NCBI GenBank assembly: GCA_947165805.1
Contig: CAMVBT010000048.1
Span: 1 to 11,714, forward strand
Direction of reading: 5' to 3'
DNA: 11,714 nucleotides
Source: an uncultured Clostridia bacterium
GTDB lineage: Bacteria > Bacillota > Clostridia > Oscillospirales > Ruminococcaceae
This document shows positions 1 through 6,105 of the stretch, in pieces; position 1 is the stretch's first letter; the number at the start of each line of letters is the position of its first letter. The translations under genes were made by a program, and so were the position numbers. The notes under the pieces are model-generated. The model saw only the letters and a program-made list of their open reading frames with translations. It made no database searches and was not told the DNA's origin.

Positions 1-579
1 GGAAAGTCGGCCGGGGCGCGCGGCGCATTCAACGGGAACGCGGTCATACGGAGCTGCGGCACGCTTGACCTTCAGGCGGACGGCGAGCTCTGCACCGCTC
101 TCGGTGTACTCAATACCGGAAACGCCGAGATCATCATTACCGGCGGGAATACCTCCGCTGTAGTTCACGGCGACTCGGCAGCCTGCATAGGCTCACTCAG
201 AGGCCACGCGGACATCACCTGCTCCGGCGGCAAGGTCATCGCCTACGGCGAGGGAGACAGCGTATCCGGCTACGGCAGCTTTGAAGGCACCGGCGTGACA
301 CGCATCAGCGCGGGTACCGCCACCGTAAAGATACTCTCCGGCAACGTGAAGCAGTTCGGCTCAGCCGCCTGCCGCACCGTCATCACCGGAGGAAACATCA
401 TACCGGCGCAGAAGGATCAGGTCAGCGCCGTGAACTCATTGGGGCAGTCTCTCCACTGCGAGAAGCTGACAGACGGGACAACAACGTTCAGCAGGACGTT
501 CTCGTCAATGGGCGAAGAGTACGTCTACAACGCGGTACGGCGTGAGGACGACGACGAATTCTGTGTATATATCCCGTAA
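1..579 (+). CDS. C-terminal fragment of a glycine-rich, repeat-containing (probably beta-solenoid) surface protein
   Basis: The frame is open from the first base and ends with TAA at 577-579, so the last 192 residues of a longer protein are visible and the start is missing. The protein is a series of degenerate repeats of about 20-30 residues in which short beta-strand-like stretches alternate with Gly-rich turns. Examples are IIITGGNTSAVVHG, ITCSGGKVIAYG and VITGGNIIPA. This pattern is typical of secreted right-handed beta-helix or carbohydrate-binding-like proteins of gut Firmicutes, so a cell-surface location is inferred. The final 40 residues are more acidic and lose the repeat. Four Cys residues lie in the repeats. 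No catalytic motif is seen in this part, the family cannot be fixed without the N-terminus, and no function is assigned. A terminator follows 11 bases after the stop. Confidence 0.6.
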   Translation, partial: GKSAGARGAFNGNAVIRSCGTLDLQADGELCTALGVLNTGNAEIIITGGNTSAVVHGDSAACIGSLRGHADITCSGGKVIAYGEGDSVSGYGSFEGTGVTRISAGTATVKILSGNVKQFGSAACRTVITGGNIIPAQKDQVSAVNSLGQSLHCEKLTDGTTTFSRTFSSMGEEYVYNAVRREDDDEFCVYIP

Positions 580-590
580 AACATGAAAAA

Positions 591-627
591 CAGGCAGGCC
601 CGAACAGGTCTGCCTGCTTTGTTTTGT
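591..627 (+). terminator. Rho-independent terminator of the surface-protein gene
   Basis: A 10-bp stem (591-600 with 607-616, containing one G-U pair) closes a 6-base loop and is followed by a T-rich stretch (CTTTGTTTTG). It lies 11 bases after the stop codon of the first gene, as expected for its terminator. Confidence 0.85.
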
Positions 628-685
628 GAACGCCCGCAAAATGAACAAACAGGCGTCTGTTCACACGATTTGAATGCGCGCACGG

Positions 686-720
686 CAAAAACGGCGCACC
701 CGTCCTTCGGATGCGCCGTT
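686..720 (-). terminator. Rho-independent terminator of the NrdD-like gene
   Basis: Read on the minus strand, AACGGCGCA pairs perfectly with TGCGCCGTT (720-712 with 698-690). The stem extends inward through a U-G pair and three G-C pairs, and a T-run follows immediately. One inner pair is a wobble only on the minus strand and a mismatch on the plus strand, and the T-run is on the minus side. It therefore belongs to the gene ending at 752. Confidence 0.85.
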
Positions 721-751
721 TCGTATTCTTTATATTTCAGGTACGTTCAGC

Positions 752-1057
752 TCAGCTGGCTACGTACACATCTTCGCAGTCATCTACGACTTCGTGTGTC
801 ACACGATCGAGGACTTCTGCTCTCTTGGCGTTGTTGAAGCGGTCGAGCGTACCTACGAGGTAGCCGGTGATGCGTCTGATTCGCTCAAAGGGTCTTGCTT
901 CATACTGATAGGAAAGGTCTACATAATCCCCGTCAAGAGCTATATCAAGTGCGATGAGCTTCTGGCCGGGCTTCAGTTCCCTGCCTCTGTCAACATAAGC
1001 CTGCACCTCTGTATCTGAAAGTATTCCGCCTGTTGTTGTGATGTGAACGTTTTTCAT
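752..1057 (-). CDS. Stand-alone NrdD C-terminal (glycyl-radical) domain-like protein
   Basis: A 101-residue protein. Residues 57-88 resemble the extreme C-terminus of class III anaerobic ribonucleoside-triphosphate reductase: RITGYL (62-67) followed by FNNAKRAEVLDRVTH. In E. coli NrdD, as I recall it, the matching RVCGYL carries the glycyl radical (Gly681), with 31 residues after it; here Gly65 is the counterpart with 36 residues after it. The ten-stranded barrel, active-site cysteines and zinc-binding cysteines are absent, and the only Cys is Cys94. Residues 1-55 are a small acidic region I do not recognise. I chose ATG 1057 because AGGAGG (1074-1069) precedes it. An in-frame start at 1204 lies upstream of the -35 box and cannot be used from this promoter. 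The gene is monocistronic, with its own promoter, tandem NrdR-like boxes and a terminator. Possible roles are a radical-domain spare part for NrdD, a competitor for its activase, or a non-radical relative. The domain match is fairly sure; the role is inferred. Confidence 0.75.
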   Translation of the reverse strand: MKNVHITTTGGILSDTEVQAYVDRGRELKPGQKLIALDIALDGDYVDLSYQYEARPFERIRRITGYLVGTLDRFNNAKRAEVLDRVTHEVVDDCEDVYVAS

Positions 1058-1068
1058 TTTTGCAATTT

Positions 1069-1074
1069 CCTCCT
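1069..1074 (-). promoter_or_regulatory. Ribosome binding site deciding the start of the NrdD-like gene
   Basis: A perfect AGGAGG on the minus strand lies 11 bases before ATG 1057. It rules out the longer in-frame reading that would begin at 1204. Confidence 0.8.
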
Positions 1075-1136
1075 GAATGTTGTGTTGATGATCAGCTTTA
1101 TATGAACGCAGAAATTTTTTTGTTATGAACAGTAAA

Positions 1137-1152
1137 CCTCTACATTTCGTGA
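1137..1152 (-). promoter_or_regulatory. Second (weaker) NrdR-like box
   Basis: On the minus strand this 16-mer is TCACGAAATGTAGAGG. It matches the upstream box at 12 of 16 positions and the NrdR-box consensus as I remember it (acaCwAtATaTwGtgt) at about 10 of 16. Its centre is exactly 32 bp, about three helical turns, from the centre of the first box. It would lie just downstream of the predicted transcription start. Confidence 0.55.
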
Positions 1153-1162
1153 CTGCTTTTAT

Positions 1163-1191
1163 ATTATACCACAACATATAGTGAAATGCAA
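1163..1191 (-). promoter_or_regulatory. Sigma-A promoter of the NrdD-like gene
   Basis: On the minus strand, -35 TTGCAT (1191-1186), a 17-bp spacer and a perfect -10 TATAAT (1168-1163) preceded by TGG (extended -10). Transcription should begin near 1156 and give a leader of about 100 bases. Confidence 0.85.
1169..1184 (-). promoter_or_regulatory. NrdR-like box in the promoter spacer
   Basis: On the minus strand TCACTATATGTTGTGG fills almost the whole -35/-10 spacer. It agrees with the NrdR-box consensus as I remember it at 13 of 16 positions and is nearly palindromic (CACTATATGTTGTG). NrdR represses ribonucleotide reductase genes by binding paired boxes over their promoters, and the position here fits repression by blocking polymerase. 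This is a motif match by eye. Confidence 0.65.
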
Positions 1192-1194
1192 GTG

Positions 1195-1222
1195 TTTTTT
1201 TCAAATTTTTTCAAAAATTTTT
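1195..1222 (-). promoter_or_regulatory. Phased A-tracts upstream of the -35 box (possible UP element)
   Basis: On the minus strand three A-tracts begin after G residues spaced 11 and 10 bases apart (G at 1223, 1212 and 1202), directly upstream of the -35 box at 1191. Helically phased A-tracts bend DNA, and such A/T blocks can bind the RNA polymerase alpha subunit. The 8-bp A/T inverted repeat inside it is too weak to be a terminator. Confidence 0.5.
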
Positions 1223-1255
1223 CGGGGGCGCTGTTCCACGGAAGTTCCACGGATA

Positions 1256-2317
1256 TCAGTCCTCGTCGCTGATGATAACGGTACCGGAGAGCAGGTCTTC
1301 CGGATCTTTGTCGGCGGTCTGCACCGCGGGCTCGGTCTCCGGCTCCTTGGTCGTTTCGGCGGGCTCTGTTTCGGCGGGTGTGCCGTCGGCGTTGTAGAGC
1401 TTACCGTCTACCATGCGCTCACATATCTGGTACATGATCGCGTAGTAAGCGTCGGGGGCGAGATGTACGCCGTCGGGAGAGCCGAGGTACTTGGATTTGA
1501 GCAGGTTCAGCGAATTCTTCATCTCATGGGTGATATCGCAGTATATCCACTTTTCGGTCGCGTCGAGGTATTCCTTGATCGCCGCGTTGAAGCTGTCGAT
1601 ATTCGCCGGTTTGGTGAAGAGCTTGCCGCTGTCGCCGTAGGTTATGGGGGTTATGGAGCATACTATCAGGGTGGCGTCGGGCAGGAAGCTCTCGACCTGC
1701 GAGAGCAGCTCGCCGTAGTTTTCGCAGGAGGTCTGCTCGGAAGTCATATTGACGTCATTCATGCCCATGGAGAACACCACATACTCGGGCTTGAGCTCGA
1801 GCAGAGCCGCGAGAATGGACATCTCGTCGCCGTTTACCTTGAATGTGTAGTCGTAGATGCTTCTTGCGGCAACATTTCCCTGCGCGAGCACATTCTTCGG
1901 GGGAAGAATGCCGTAAGCCTTGAAGCCGCTGCATATACTGTCCCCGACGAACACGCACTTCGAGATGAAGTCGTTGTATGCGTGGCTCGTCGGGTGGCTC
2001 CGGTATGTTCCCTCGAGCTCGGGAGCGGGTTCGGTCTCCGCGGTGTCGGGAGCCTGCGTCTGGGTTTCCGGCTCGGACTCCGTCACGGTCTCTGTGGTCG
2101 TGGTCGTTTCCGCGGTGGTGGTGACCACGGTCACCTTCTCGGTGGTAGTAGTCGTCTTTTTCGTAGTTGCCGCCGCCGTTGTGGTGGTGACTTCATCGGG
2201 TATATTCACGGTCGCAGCCGCAGGTATGCTTCCGGATATATCCTGCGCGCAGCCGCCGAATGCCAGAACAGCCGCCGCAAGCACCGCAGCAGCCGCGTAT
2301 CCGGTCTTTGATCTCAT
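1256..2317 (-). CDS. SGNH/GDSL-family hydrolase, lipoprotein
   Basis: A predicted membrane-anchored extracellular esterase-like protein of 353 residues. The chosen ATG (2317) begins a lipoprotein signal: MRSK, an Ala-rich hydrophobic core, then the lipobox FGGC with Cys23 as the lipid-modified residue. AAAGGCGG precedes it as a ribosome site. A longer reading from 2377 would start inside the promoter region. Residues 41-100 are a low-complexity Thr/Glu linker that probably spans the cell wall. The catalytic domain (about 115-310) shows block I GDS (125-127, nucleophile Ser127), GMND (185-188) and DGVH (282-285, with the catalytic Asp and His). The last 45 residues are again Glu/Thr/Pro-rich. 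The family includes acetyl-esterases and peptidoglycan O-acetyl-processing enzymes; the substrate cannot be read from the sequence. It has its own promoter, and no clear terminator separates it from the NrdD-like gene downstream. Confidence 0.85.
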   Translation of the reverse strand: MRSKTGYAAAAVLAAAVLAFGGCAQDISGSIPAAATVNIPDEVTTTTAAATTKKTTTTTEKVTVVTTTAETTTTTETVTESEPETQTQAPDTAETEPAPELEGTYRSHPTSHAYNDFISKCVFVGDSICSGFKAYGILPPKNVLAQGNVAARSIYDYTFKVNGDEMSILAALLELKPEYVVFSMGMNDVNMTSEQTSCENYGELLSQVESFLPDATLIVCSITPITYGDSGKLFTKPANIDSFNAAIKEYLDATEKWIYCDITHEMKNSLNLLKSKYLGSPDGVHLAPDAYYAIMYQICERMVDGKLYNADGTPAETEPAETTKEPETEPAVQTADKDPEDLLSGTVIISDED

Positions 2318-2355
2318 TAAATCGCCGCCTTTACAGTATTGAAGTAAGCGTAAAT

Positions 2356-2384
2356 ATTTTAACATAAAATCCGACAAAAGTCAA
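2356..2384 (-). promoter_or_regulatory. Sigma-A promoter of the SGNH lipoprotein gene
   Basis: On the minus strand, -35 TTGACT (2384-2379), a 17-bp spacer and -10 TAAAAT (2361-2356). The predicted leader before ATG 2317 is about 30 bases. Confidence 0.8.
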
Positions 2385-2431
2385 CATAATGGTGTTATTT
2401 CCCCAAAAATATTCCCAATGATACGGAGATC

Positions 2432-2448
2432 AGCGGCGTACCGCCGCT
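2432..2448. repeat. Perfect GC-rich inverted repeat between divergent promoters
   Basis: AGCGGCG (2432-2438) and CGCCGCT (2442-2448) are separated by TAC. There is no T-run on either side, so it is not an intrinsic terminator. It lies in the 131-bp gap between the divergent -35 boxes at 2384 and 2516. It could be a protein-binding palindrome or a hairpin barrier; the role is unknown. Confidence 0.45.
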
Positions 2449-2515
2449 CTCAGACAGATACTTACCGTGCAGTTTTACCGTTTTCGCAAAAGCGCAAATA
2501 TCTGTTTTTTCGGTA

Positions 2516-2544
2516 TTGCAAAAAAAGTCGGTTTGTGATATAAT
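2516..2544 (+). promoter_or_regulatory. Sigma-A promoter of the dnaD-dnaC-der operon
   Basis: -35 TTGCAA (2516-2521), a 17-bp spacer and a perfect -10 TATAAT (2539-2544) preceded by TGA (extended -10). The predicted start of transcription is near 2551, giving a leader of about 43 bases before the TTG start at 2594. Confidence 0.85.
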
Positions 2545-2593
2545 AAATATGTATCTGCTTTTAGCGAAAAATATTACCGAAAGGGACATCATC

Positions 2594-3589
2594 TTGGATT
2601 ACAGACTTAATCTCGGAGCGTGGAGAAAGATATTCGCCGTGCCGATGTGCGTGGCGGAGGATCACCTTAAGATCGCTTCGGGAACACAGATAAAGGTTCT
2701 TCTTTATATGCTCGCGCACTCCGACCTCGGGCTGCGCGCCGATATCATTGCCGAAGCAGTCGGAGTACGCACCGAGGACGCTGACGACGCGCTGCTGTAC
2801 TGGGTGAACGCCGGTGTGCTGTCGAACTCCGGAACAGAATACTACCCGTCCGGGAACGAAATGACGTGCGCAGCGCCGCAGCCTGCCGCTCCCGCGGTGC
2901 CCGCGGGACAGGAGCTCGACTCCCCGAAGGCAAGAGCTCTGCTCGGCTCCGAGACGCAGTGCTCCGCCGAAGCCGTTGCCGCCGCGATACGGGGCGACGA
3001 TGCCGTGAAATGCCTGTTTGAGATGTACGAAAAGCTCGCCGGAAGACCTCTGCAACACTCGGAGCGGCAGACGCTCATGGTAATGGTCGAGGAAGTGGGT
3101 CTCCCCTGCGAAGTCACGATGATGCTCGTCGAATACTGCTTCGATATCGGAAAAGCCACACCCGCATATATGAAGACCGTCGCGCTCAACTGGGTCGAAA
3201 ACGACATAACCGACATAAGCCGTGCGGAGGAGCACATCAGGAAGCTCCGCACCTGCTACACGCTCGAAAACGAACTGCGCAGACGGTTCGGGCTTTCGAC
3301 TTCCTTCTCCTCGAAGCAGCGCGGCACTATCGAAGAATGGGCGGCTATGGGCATCGGCAGCGAGCTCATCGGCGCCGCTTACGACGAGTGTATGGACAAC
3401 ACCGGGAAACTCAGCTTCCCGTACATAGACAAGGTGCTGCGTTCGTGGCTGAGCAAGGGCGTTACCGACCCGTCGCAGCTCGCTGACCTGCCGAAGCCCT
3501 CATCGGGCGGCAGCGTCGGAGGTTCAGCACCATCGTACAACATCGACGAGGCCGAACAGCGCGCCAGAAACAAATACAAGAACCTATAA
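2594..3589 (+). CDS. DnaD-like replication initiation/primosome protein
   Basis: A 331-residue protein of the Firmicute DnaD family, which acts with DnaB/DnaI-type proteins to load the replicative helicase. It opens with DYRLNLGAW and FAVP, typical of clostridial DnaD. Residues 1-95 look like the winged-helix N-terminal domain. Two copies of the C-terminal DnaD domain follow, one ending in YMKTVALNWVEND and a second containing YIDKVLRSW, both fitting the Y-x3-I/V-x3-W signature. A Pro/Ala-rich linker joins the halves, and the last 30 residues are Ser/Gly-rich. I chose the TTG start at 2594 because AAAGGGA (2580-2586) lies 7 bases before it. The in-frame TTG at 2516 is the -35 box itself, and ATG 2549 falls at the predicted transcription start. 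The DnaC-like gene begins 9 bases after its stop, matching the usual DnaD-DnaI partnership. Confidence 0.85.
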   Translation: MDYRLNLGAWRKIFAVPMCVAEDHLKIASGTQIKVLLYMLAHSDLGLRADIIAEAVGVRTEDADDALLYWVNAGVLSNSGTEYYPSGNEMTCAAPQPAAPAVPAGQELDSPKARALLGSETQCSAEAVAAAIRGDDAVKCLFEMYEKLAGRPLQHSERQTLMVMVEEVGLPCEVTMMLVEYCFDIGKATPAYMKTVALNWVENDITDISRAEEHIRKLRTCYTLENELRRRFGLSTSFSSKQRGTIEEWAAMGIGSELIGAAYDECMDNTGKLSFPYIDKVLRSWLSKGVTDPSQLADLPKPSSGGSVGGSAPSYNIDEAEQRARNKYKNL

Positions 3590-3598
3590 GGAGCCGTT

Positions 3599-4570
3599 AT
3601 GGGATTTGACAGTAAATATTTCAGCGAAGCCGAAAACGAACTCAGCGATATCCGCCTGAGAAACAGCGAGATACTTGACCGGCGCGCCGAAGAGATAAGC
3701 GTGAAGCTCCCCGAGATCGCGGAGCTTCGCAGAGAGCTTTCCGGCACACTCGGAAAGCTGATAGCGATAATCACCGAACGCGCGGACGATGCAAGGGAAA
3801 AGATATCCGCGCTCGAAAAGGAGAATCTCGCGCTTCAGGAACGCATACGCACCGTTCTAATCAAGAACGGCTACCCGAGCGACTATCTCTCCCCCATATA
3901 TAATTGTAAGCTCTGCCGTGACACCGGGATAGTTGACGACCGTTACTGCTCCTGCTTTATGGACATAGTGAAGCGCAGAGCCGCCGAAAAGCTCAACAGC
4001 ACCACGCCGCTGAAACTCTGCACATTCGACGATTTCAGCCTCGCCTATTATGACGACACTCTGCCGACCGAGCTCGGACCCACCGCACGAAAGGTAATGG
4101 CGGCGAATTTAGAGACCTGCCGCAGATACGCAGAGAATTTTCATCTGCCCTACAAGAGCCTTATCATGCGCGGCAAGACGGGACTCGGAAAGACCCACCT
4201 GTCGCTGAGCATCGCGTCGGAGGTGCTGAACAGGGGCTACAATGTGATCTACGGCTCGGTGCCTGATCTTCTGCGAAAGCTCGACAAAGAGAAGTTCGAG
4301 GGCGGCGAAGTGCTCGATATGCTGGAGACCGCCGACCTGCTGATTCTTGACGATCTCGGCGCGGAAATGGACAACAAGCTTTATGTTTCTGTGCTGTACA
4401 GCCTTATAAACGCGCGCATGAACGCCTCTTTGCCTACCGTGATAAATACGAACCTCACGATCAAGGAGCTTGAAAAGAAATACGACGAGCGATTGGGCTC
4501 GCGGTTTCTGACCATGGAAGAACTGATCTTCACGGGAAGTGATGTAAGAGTGCAGAAGGGCGCCGAATAA
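3599..4570 (+). CDS. DnaC/DnaI-like helicase-loader ATPase
   Basis: An AAA+ ATPase of 323 residues of the DnaC/DnaI/IstB type, expected to deliver DnaB-type helicase to the origin or to stalled forks. Residues 1-95 are helical and charged, with a coiled-coil look (helicase-binding region in the family). A zinc-ribbon-like cluster follows: CKLC (103-106) and CSC (117-119). The ATPase core has Walker A GKTGLGKT (192-199), Walker B LLILDD (247-252), an Asn-containing sensor NTN (283-285) and the box VII arginine region ERLGSRF (297-303). Length is normal for DnaI, and the zinc cluster favours DnaI over IstB, as does the upstream dnaD-like gene; no transposase is nearby. The ribosome site AAGGAG overlaps the stop codon of the upstream gene, so translation is probably coupled. 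Confidence 0.85.
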   Translation: MGFDSKYFSEAENELSDIRLRNSEILDRRAEEISVKLPEIAELRRELSGTLGKLIAIITERADDAREKISALEKENLALQERIRTVLIKNGYPSDYLSPIYNCKLCRDTGIVDDRYCSCFMDIVKRRAAEKLNSTTPLKLCTFDDFSLAYYDDTLPTELGPTARKVMAANLETCRRYAENFHLPYKSLIMRGKTGLGKTHLSLSIASEVLNRGYNVIYGSVPDLLRKLDKEKFEGGEVLDMLETADLLILDDLGAEMDNKLYVSVLYSLINARMNASLPTVINTNLTIKELEKKYDERLGSRFLTMEELIFTGSDVRVQKGAE

Positions 4571-4606
4571 ACAGACAGGAAATAACAAAAGAAACGGAGA
4601 TAAGAA

Positions 4607-5941
4607 ATGAACAGACTTGCCGCTATCGTCGGGCGTCCGAATGTCGGAAAATCGACGCTATTCAACAAGATCATAGGCCAGCGGCTCTCGATAGTCGAGG
4701 ACACACCGGGCGTTACCCGTGACCGCATATACGGAAAGGCCGAGTGGCTCGACAAGAGCTTCATGCTCGTCGATACCGGCGGCATAGAGCCGGACTCGAA
4801 GGACGTTATTCTGTCGCAGATGCGTGAGCAGGCTCAGCTCGCTATCGACAGCGCGAACGTGATAATATTCGTGACGGATATCACGACCGGAGTTACCGCG
4901 AGCGACCAGAGCGTAGCCTCGATGCTCCTGAAAAGCGGAAAGCCCGTGGTGCTGTGCGTGAACAAGTGCGACTCGATAGGCGAGCCTCCGCCGGAGATAT
5001 ATGAGTTCTACAATCTCGGGCTCGGCGAGCCGATAGCTGTTTCGTCGGTACACGGCCACGGCACCGGAGACCTGCTCGACGCGGTCATTGCGAATATGCC
5101 CGCCGACGACGAGGAGGAATACGACGACGCGCTTATCAAGGTAGCGGTCATAGGCAGACCGAACGCCGGGAAATCCTCGCTTATCAACAAGGTGGCGGGT
5201 GAGCAGCGCGTCATAGTATCGGATATCGCCGGAACAACGAGGGATGCGATAGATACGGTCATAGAGCGCGACGGCGAGAAATATGTATTTATAGACACCG
5301 CCGGAATACGCCGCAAGTCGAAGATAACCGAAAGCATCGAAAAGTTCAGCATACTGCGCGCCTACATGGCGATAGACCGCTCGGACGTATGCGTTATAAT
5401 GATAGACGCGAACGAGGGCTTCGCGGAGCAGGACAGCAAGGTCGCCGGCTACGCTCACGATCAGGGCAAGGCGTGCGTCATAGCTGTGAACAAGTGGGAC
5501 AGCATAGAAAAGGACGACAAGACAATGAACGAGTTCCGCAAGAAGCTGGAAGTCGATTTTTCGTTCATGTCCTACGCTCCGATAGTGTTCATCTCGGCGC
5601 TCACCGGTCAGCGCATAGACAAGCTCTTCGAGCTGATAAAGTATACGGCGGAGCAGAATTCCCGCCGCATCACCACCGGAATGCTCAACGACCTGCTCAG
5701 CTACGCCACGGCGCGCGTACAGCCGCCCTCCGACAAGGGCAAGCGCCTGAAACTCTATTATATGACGCAGGCATCGACCAAGCCGCCGACGTTCGTTGTG
5801 TTCTGCAATAACCGCGAGCTTTTCCATTACTCGTATCAGCGCTATATCGAGAACCAGATACGCGAGGCATTCTCGCTCGACGCTACCCCGATCAAAATAG
5901 TCGTCCGCGAACGCGGCGACGAAAAGAACGCGAAAGCGTGA
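4607..5941 (+). CDS. der: Ribosome-assembly GTPase Der (EngA)
   Basis: A 444-residue protein with the tandem-GTPase architecture unique to Der, needed for maturation of the 50S ribosomal subunit. The first G domain has GRPNVGKST (9-17), DTPGVTRD (32-39), DTGG (56-59) and NKCD (119-122). The second has GRPNAGKSS (183-191), DIAGTTRD (206-213), DTAGIRRKSK (230-239) and NKWD (295-298). The C-terminal 100 residues form the KH-like RNA-binding domain. Length and all motifs are normal. A CGGAGA ribosome site precedes the ATG. The gene is 36 bases after the DnaC-like gene and probably in the same operon. The long open frame on the opposite strand is only a shadow of this gene. Confidence 0.97.
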   Translation: MNRLAAIVGRPNVGKSTLFNKIIGQRLSIVEDTPGVTRDRIYGKAEWLDKSFMLVDTGGIEPDSKDVILSQMREQAQLAIDSANVIIFVTDITTGVTASDQSVASMLLKSGKPVVLCVNKCDSIGEPPPEIYEFYNLGLGEPIAVSSVHGHGTGDLLDAVIANMPADDEEEYDDALIKVAVIGRPNAGKSSLINKVAGEQRVIVSDIAGTTRDAIDTVIERDGEKYVFIDTAGIRRKSKITESIEKFSILRAYMAIDRSDVCVIMIDANEGFAEQDSKVAGYAHDQGKACVIAVNKWDSIEKDDKTMNEFRKKLEVDFSFMSYAPIVFISALTGQRIDKLFELIKYTAEQNSRRITTGMLNDLLSYATARVQPPSDKGKRLKLYYMTQASTKPPTFVVFCNNRELFHYSYQRYIENQIREAFSLDATPIKIVVRERGDEKNAKA

Positions 5942-5944
5942 CAC

Positions 5945-6074
5945 GTCGCTTGCGCTTGAAAGGTCGCTCCGCTTGAGGTGCCTCCGGCGGCCAGCCCTTT
6001 TAAAAAAGGGCCGGCTCCTAAAACAAATCGCTTCGCCTTGCAGATCCGTCAATGACTACTCCTTTTCGGGACGT
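5945..6074. repeat. Intergenic hairpin repeat, copy 1 (between der and plsY)
   Basis: This shares blocks with copy 2 at 11423-11552. An identical 15-mer TGCCTCCGGCGGCCA is at 5979-5993. A T-run/A-run hairpin follows (arms about 5990-6001 and 6004-6015). A 32-base block (6017-6048) has one mismatch to copy 2, and a weaker similarity runs to about 6074. The 5' part also holds two imperfect direct repeats beginning GTCGCT. It has no coding frame of its own and sits in a 164-bp gap inside an apparent operon, just before the plsY ribosome site. I do not know a name for this family. Confidence 0.8.
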
Positions 6075-6105
6075 ATCTTATCAGAAAAACTTTCAGAGGT
6101 CTATC

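Noticed and set aside
640..665. A small TGAACA/TGTTCA inverted repeat in the first intergenic region
   Set aside because: Short and interrupted, with no T-run; it is within what chance would give between two good terminators.
1058..1204. N-terminal extension of the NrdD-like protein from ATG 1204
   Set aside because: It would read through the -35 box, -10 box and ribosome site, and the start lies upstream of the transcription start.
1203..1220. A/T-only inverted repeat as a terminator for the lipoprotein gene
   Set aside because: The stem is pure A-T with a 2-base loop and no following T-run on the minus strand. Phased A-tracts explain it better.
1181..2311. A 376-codon plus-strand open frame opposite the SGNH lipoprotein gene
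   Set aside because: Its translation is low-complexity Gly/Arg/Val-rich with no family motifs. The minus strand has a promoter, lipobox and complete catalytic motifs, so this is a shadow frame.
2395..2592. A 65-codon minus-strand frame in the divergent intergenic region
   Set aside because: No ribosome site or family resemblance, and it overlaps the dnaD promoter and the start of the dnaD gene.
5945..6050. The repeat as a CRISPR array or insertion sequence
   Set aside because: Only one unit occurs at each site, with no regular spacers, no transposase frame and no clear terminal inverted repeats or target duplications.
4658..6052. A 464-codon minus-strand open frame opposite der
   Set aside because: The plus strand encodes a complete Der with every G motif. 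The antisense frame shows no recognisable domain and no ribosome site I can find.
6052..6105. N-terminal extension of PlsY from 6052
   Set aside because: It translates the tail of the intergenic repeat, while ATG 6106 has a good ribosome site and a normal PlsY beginning.
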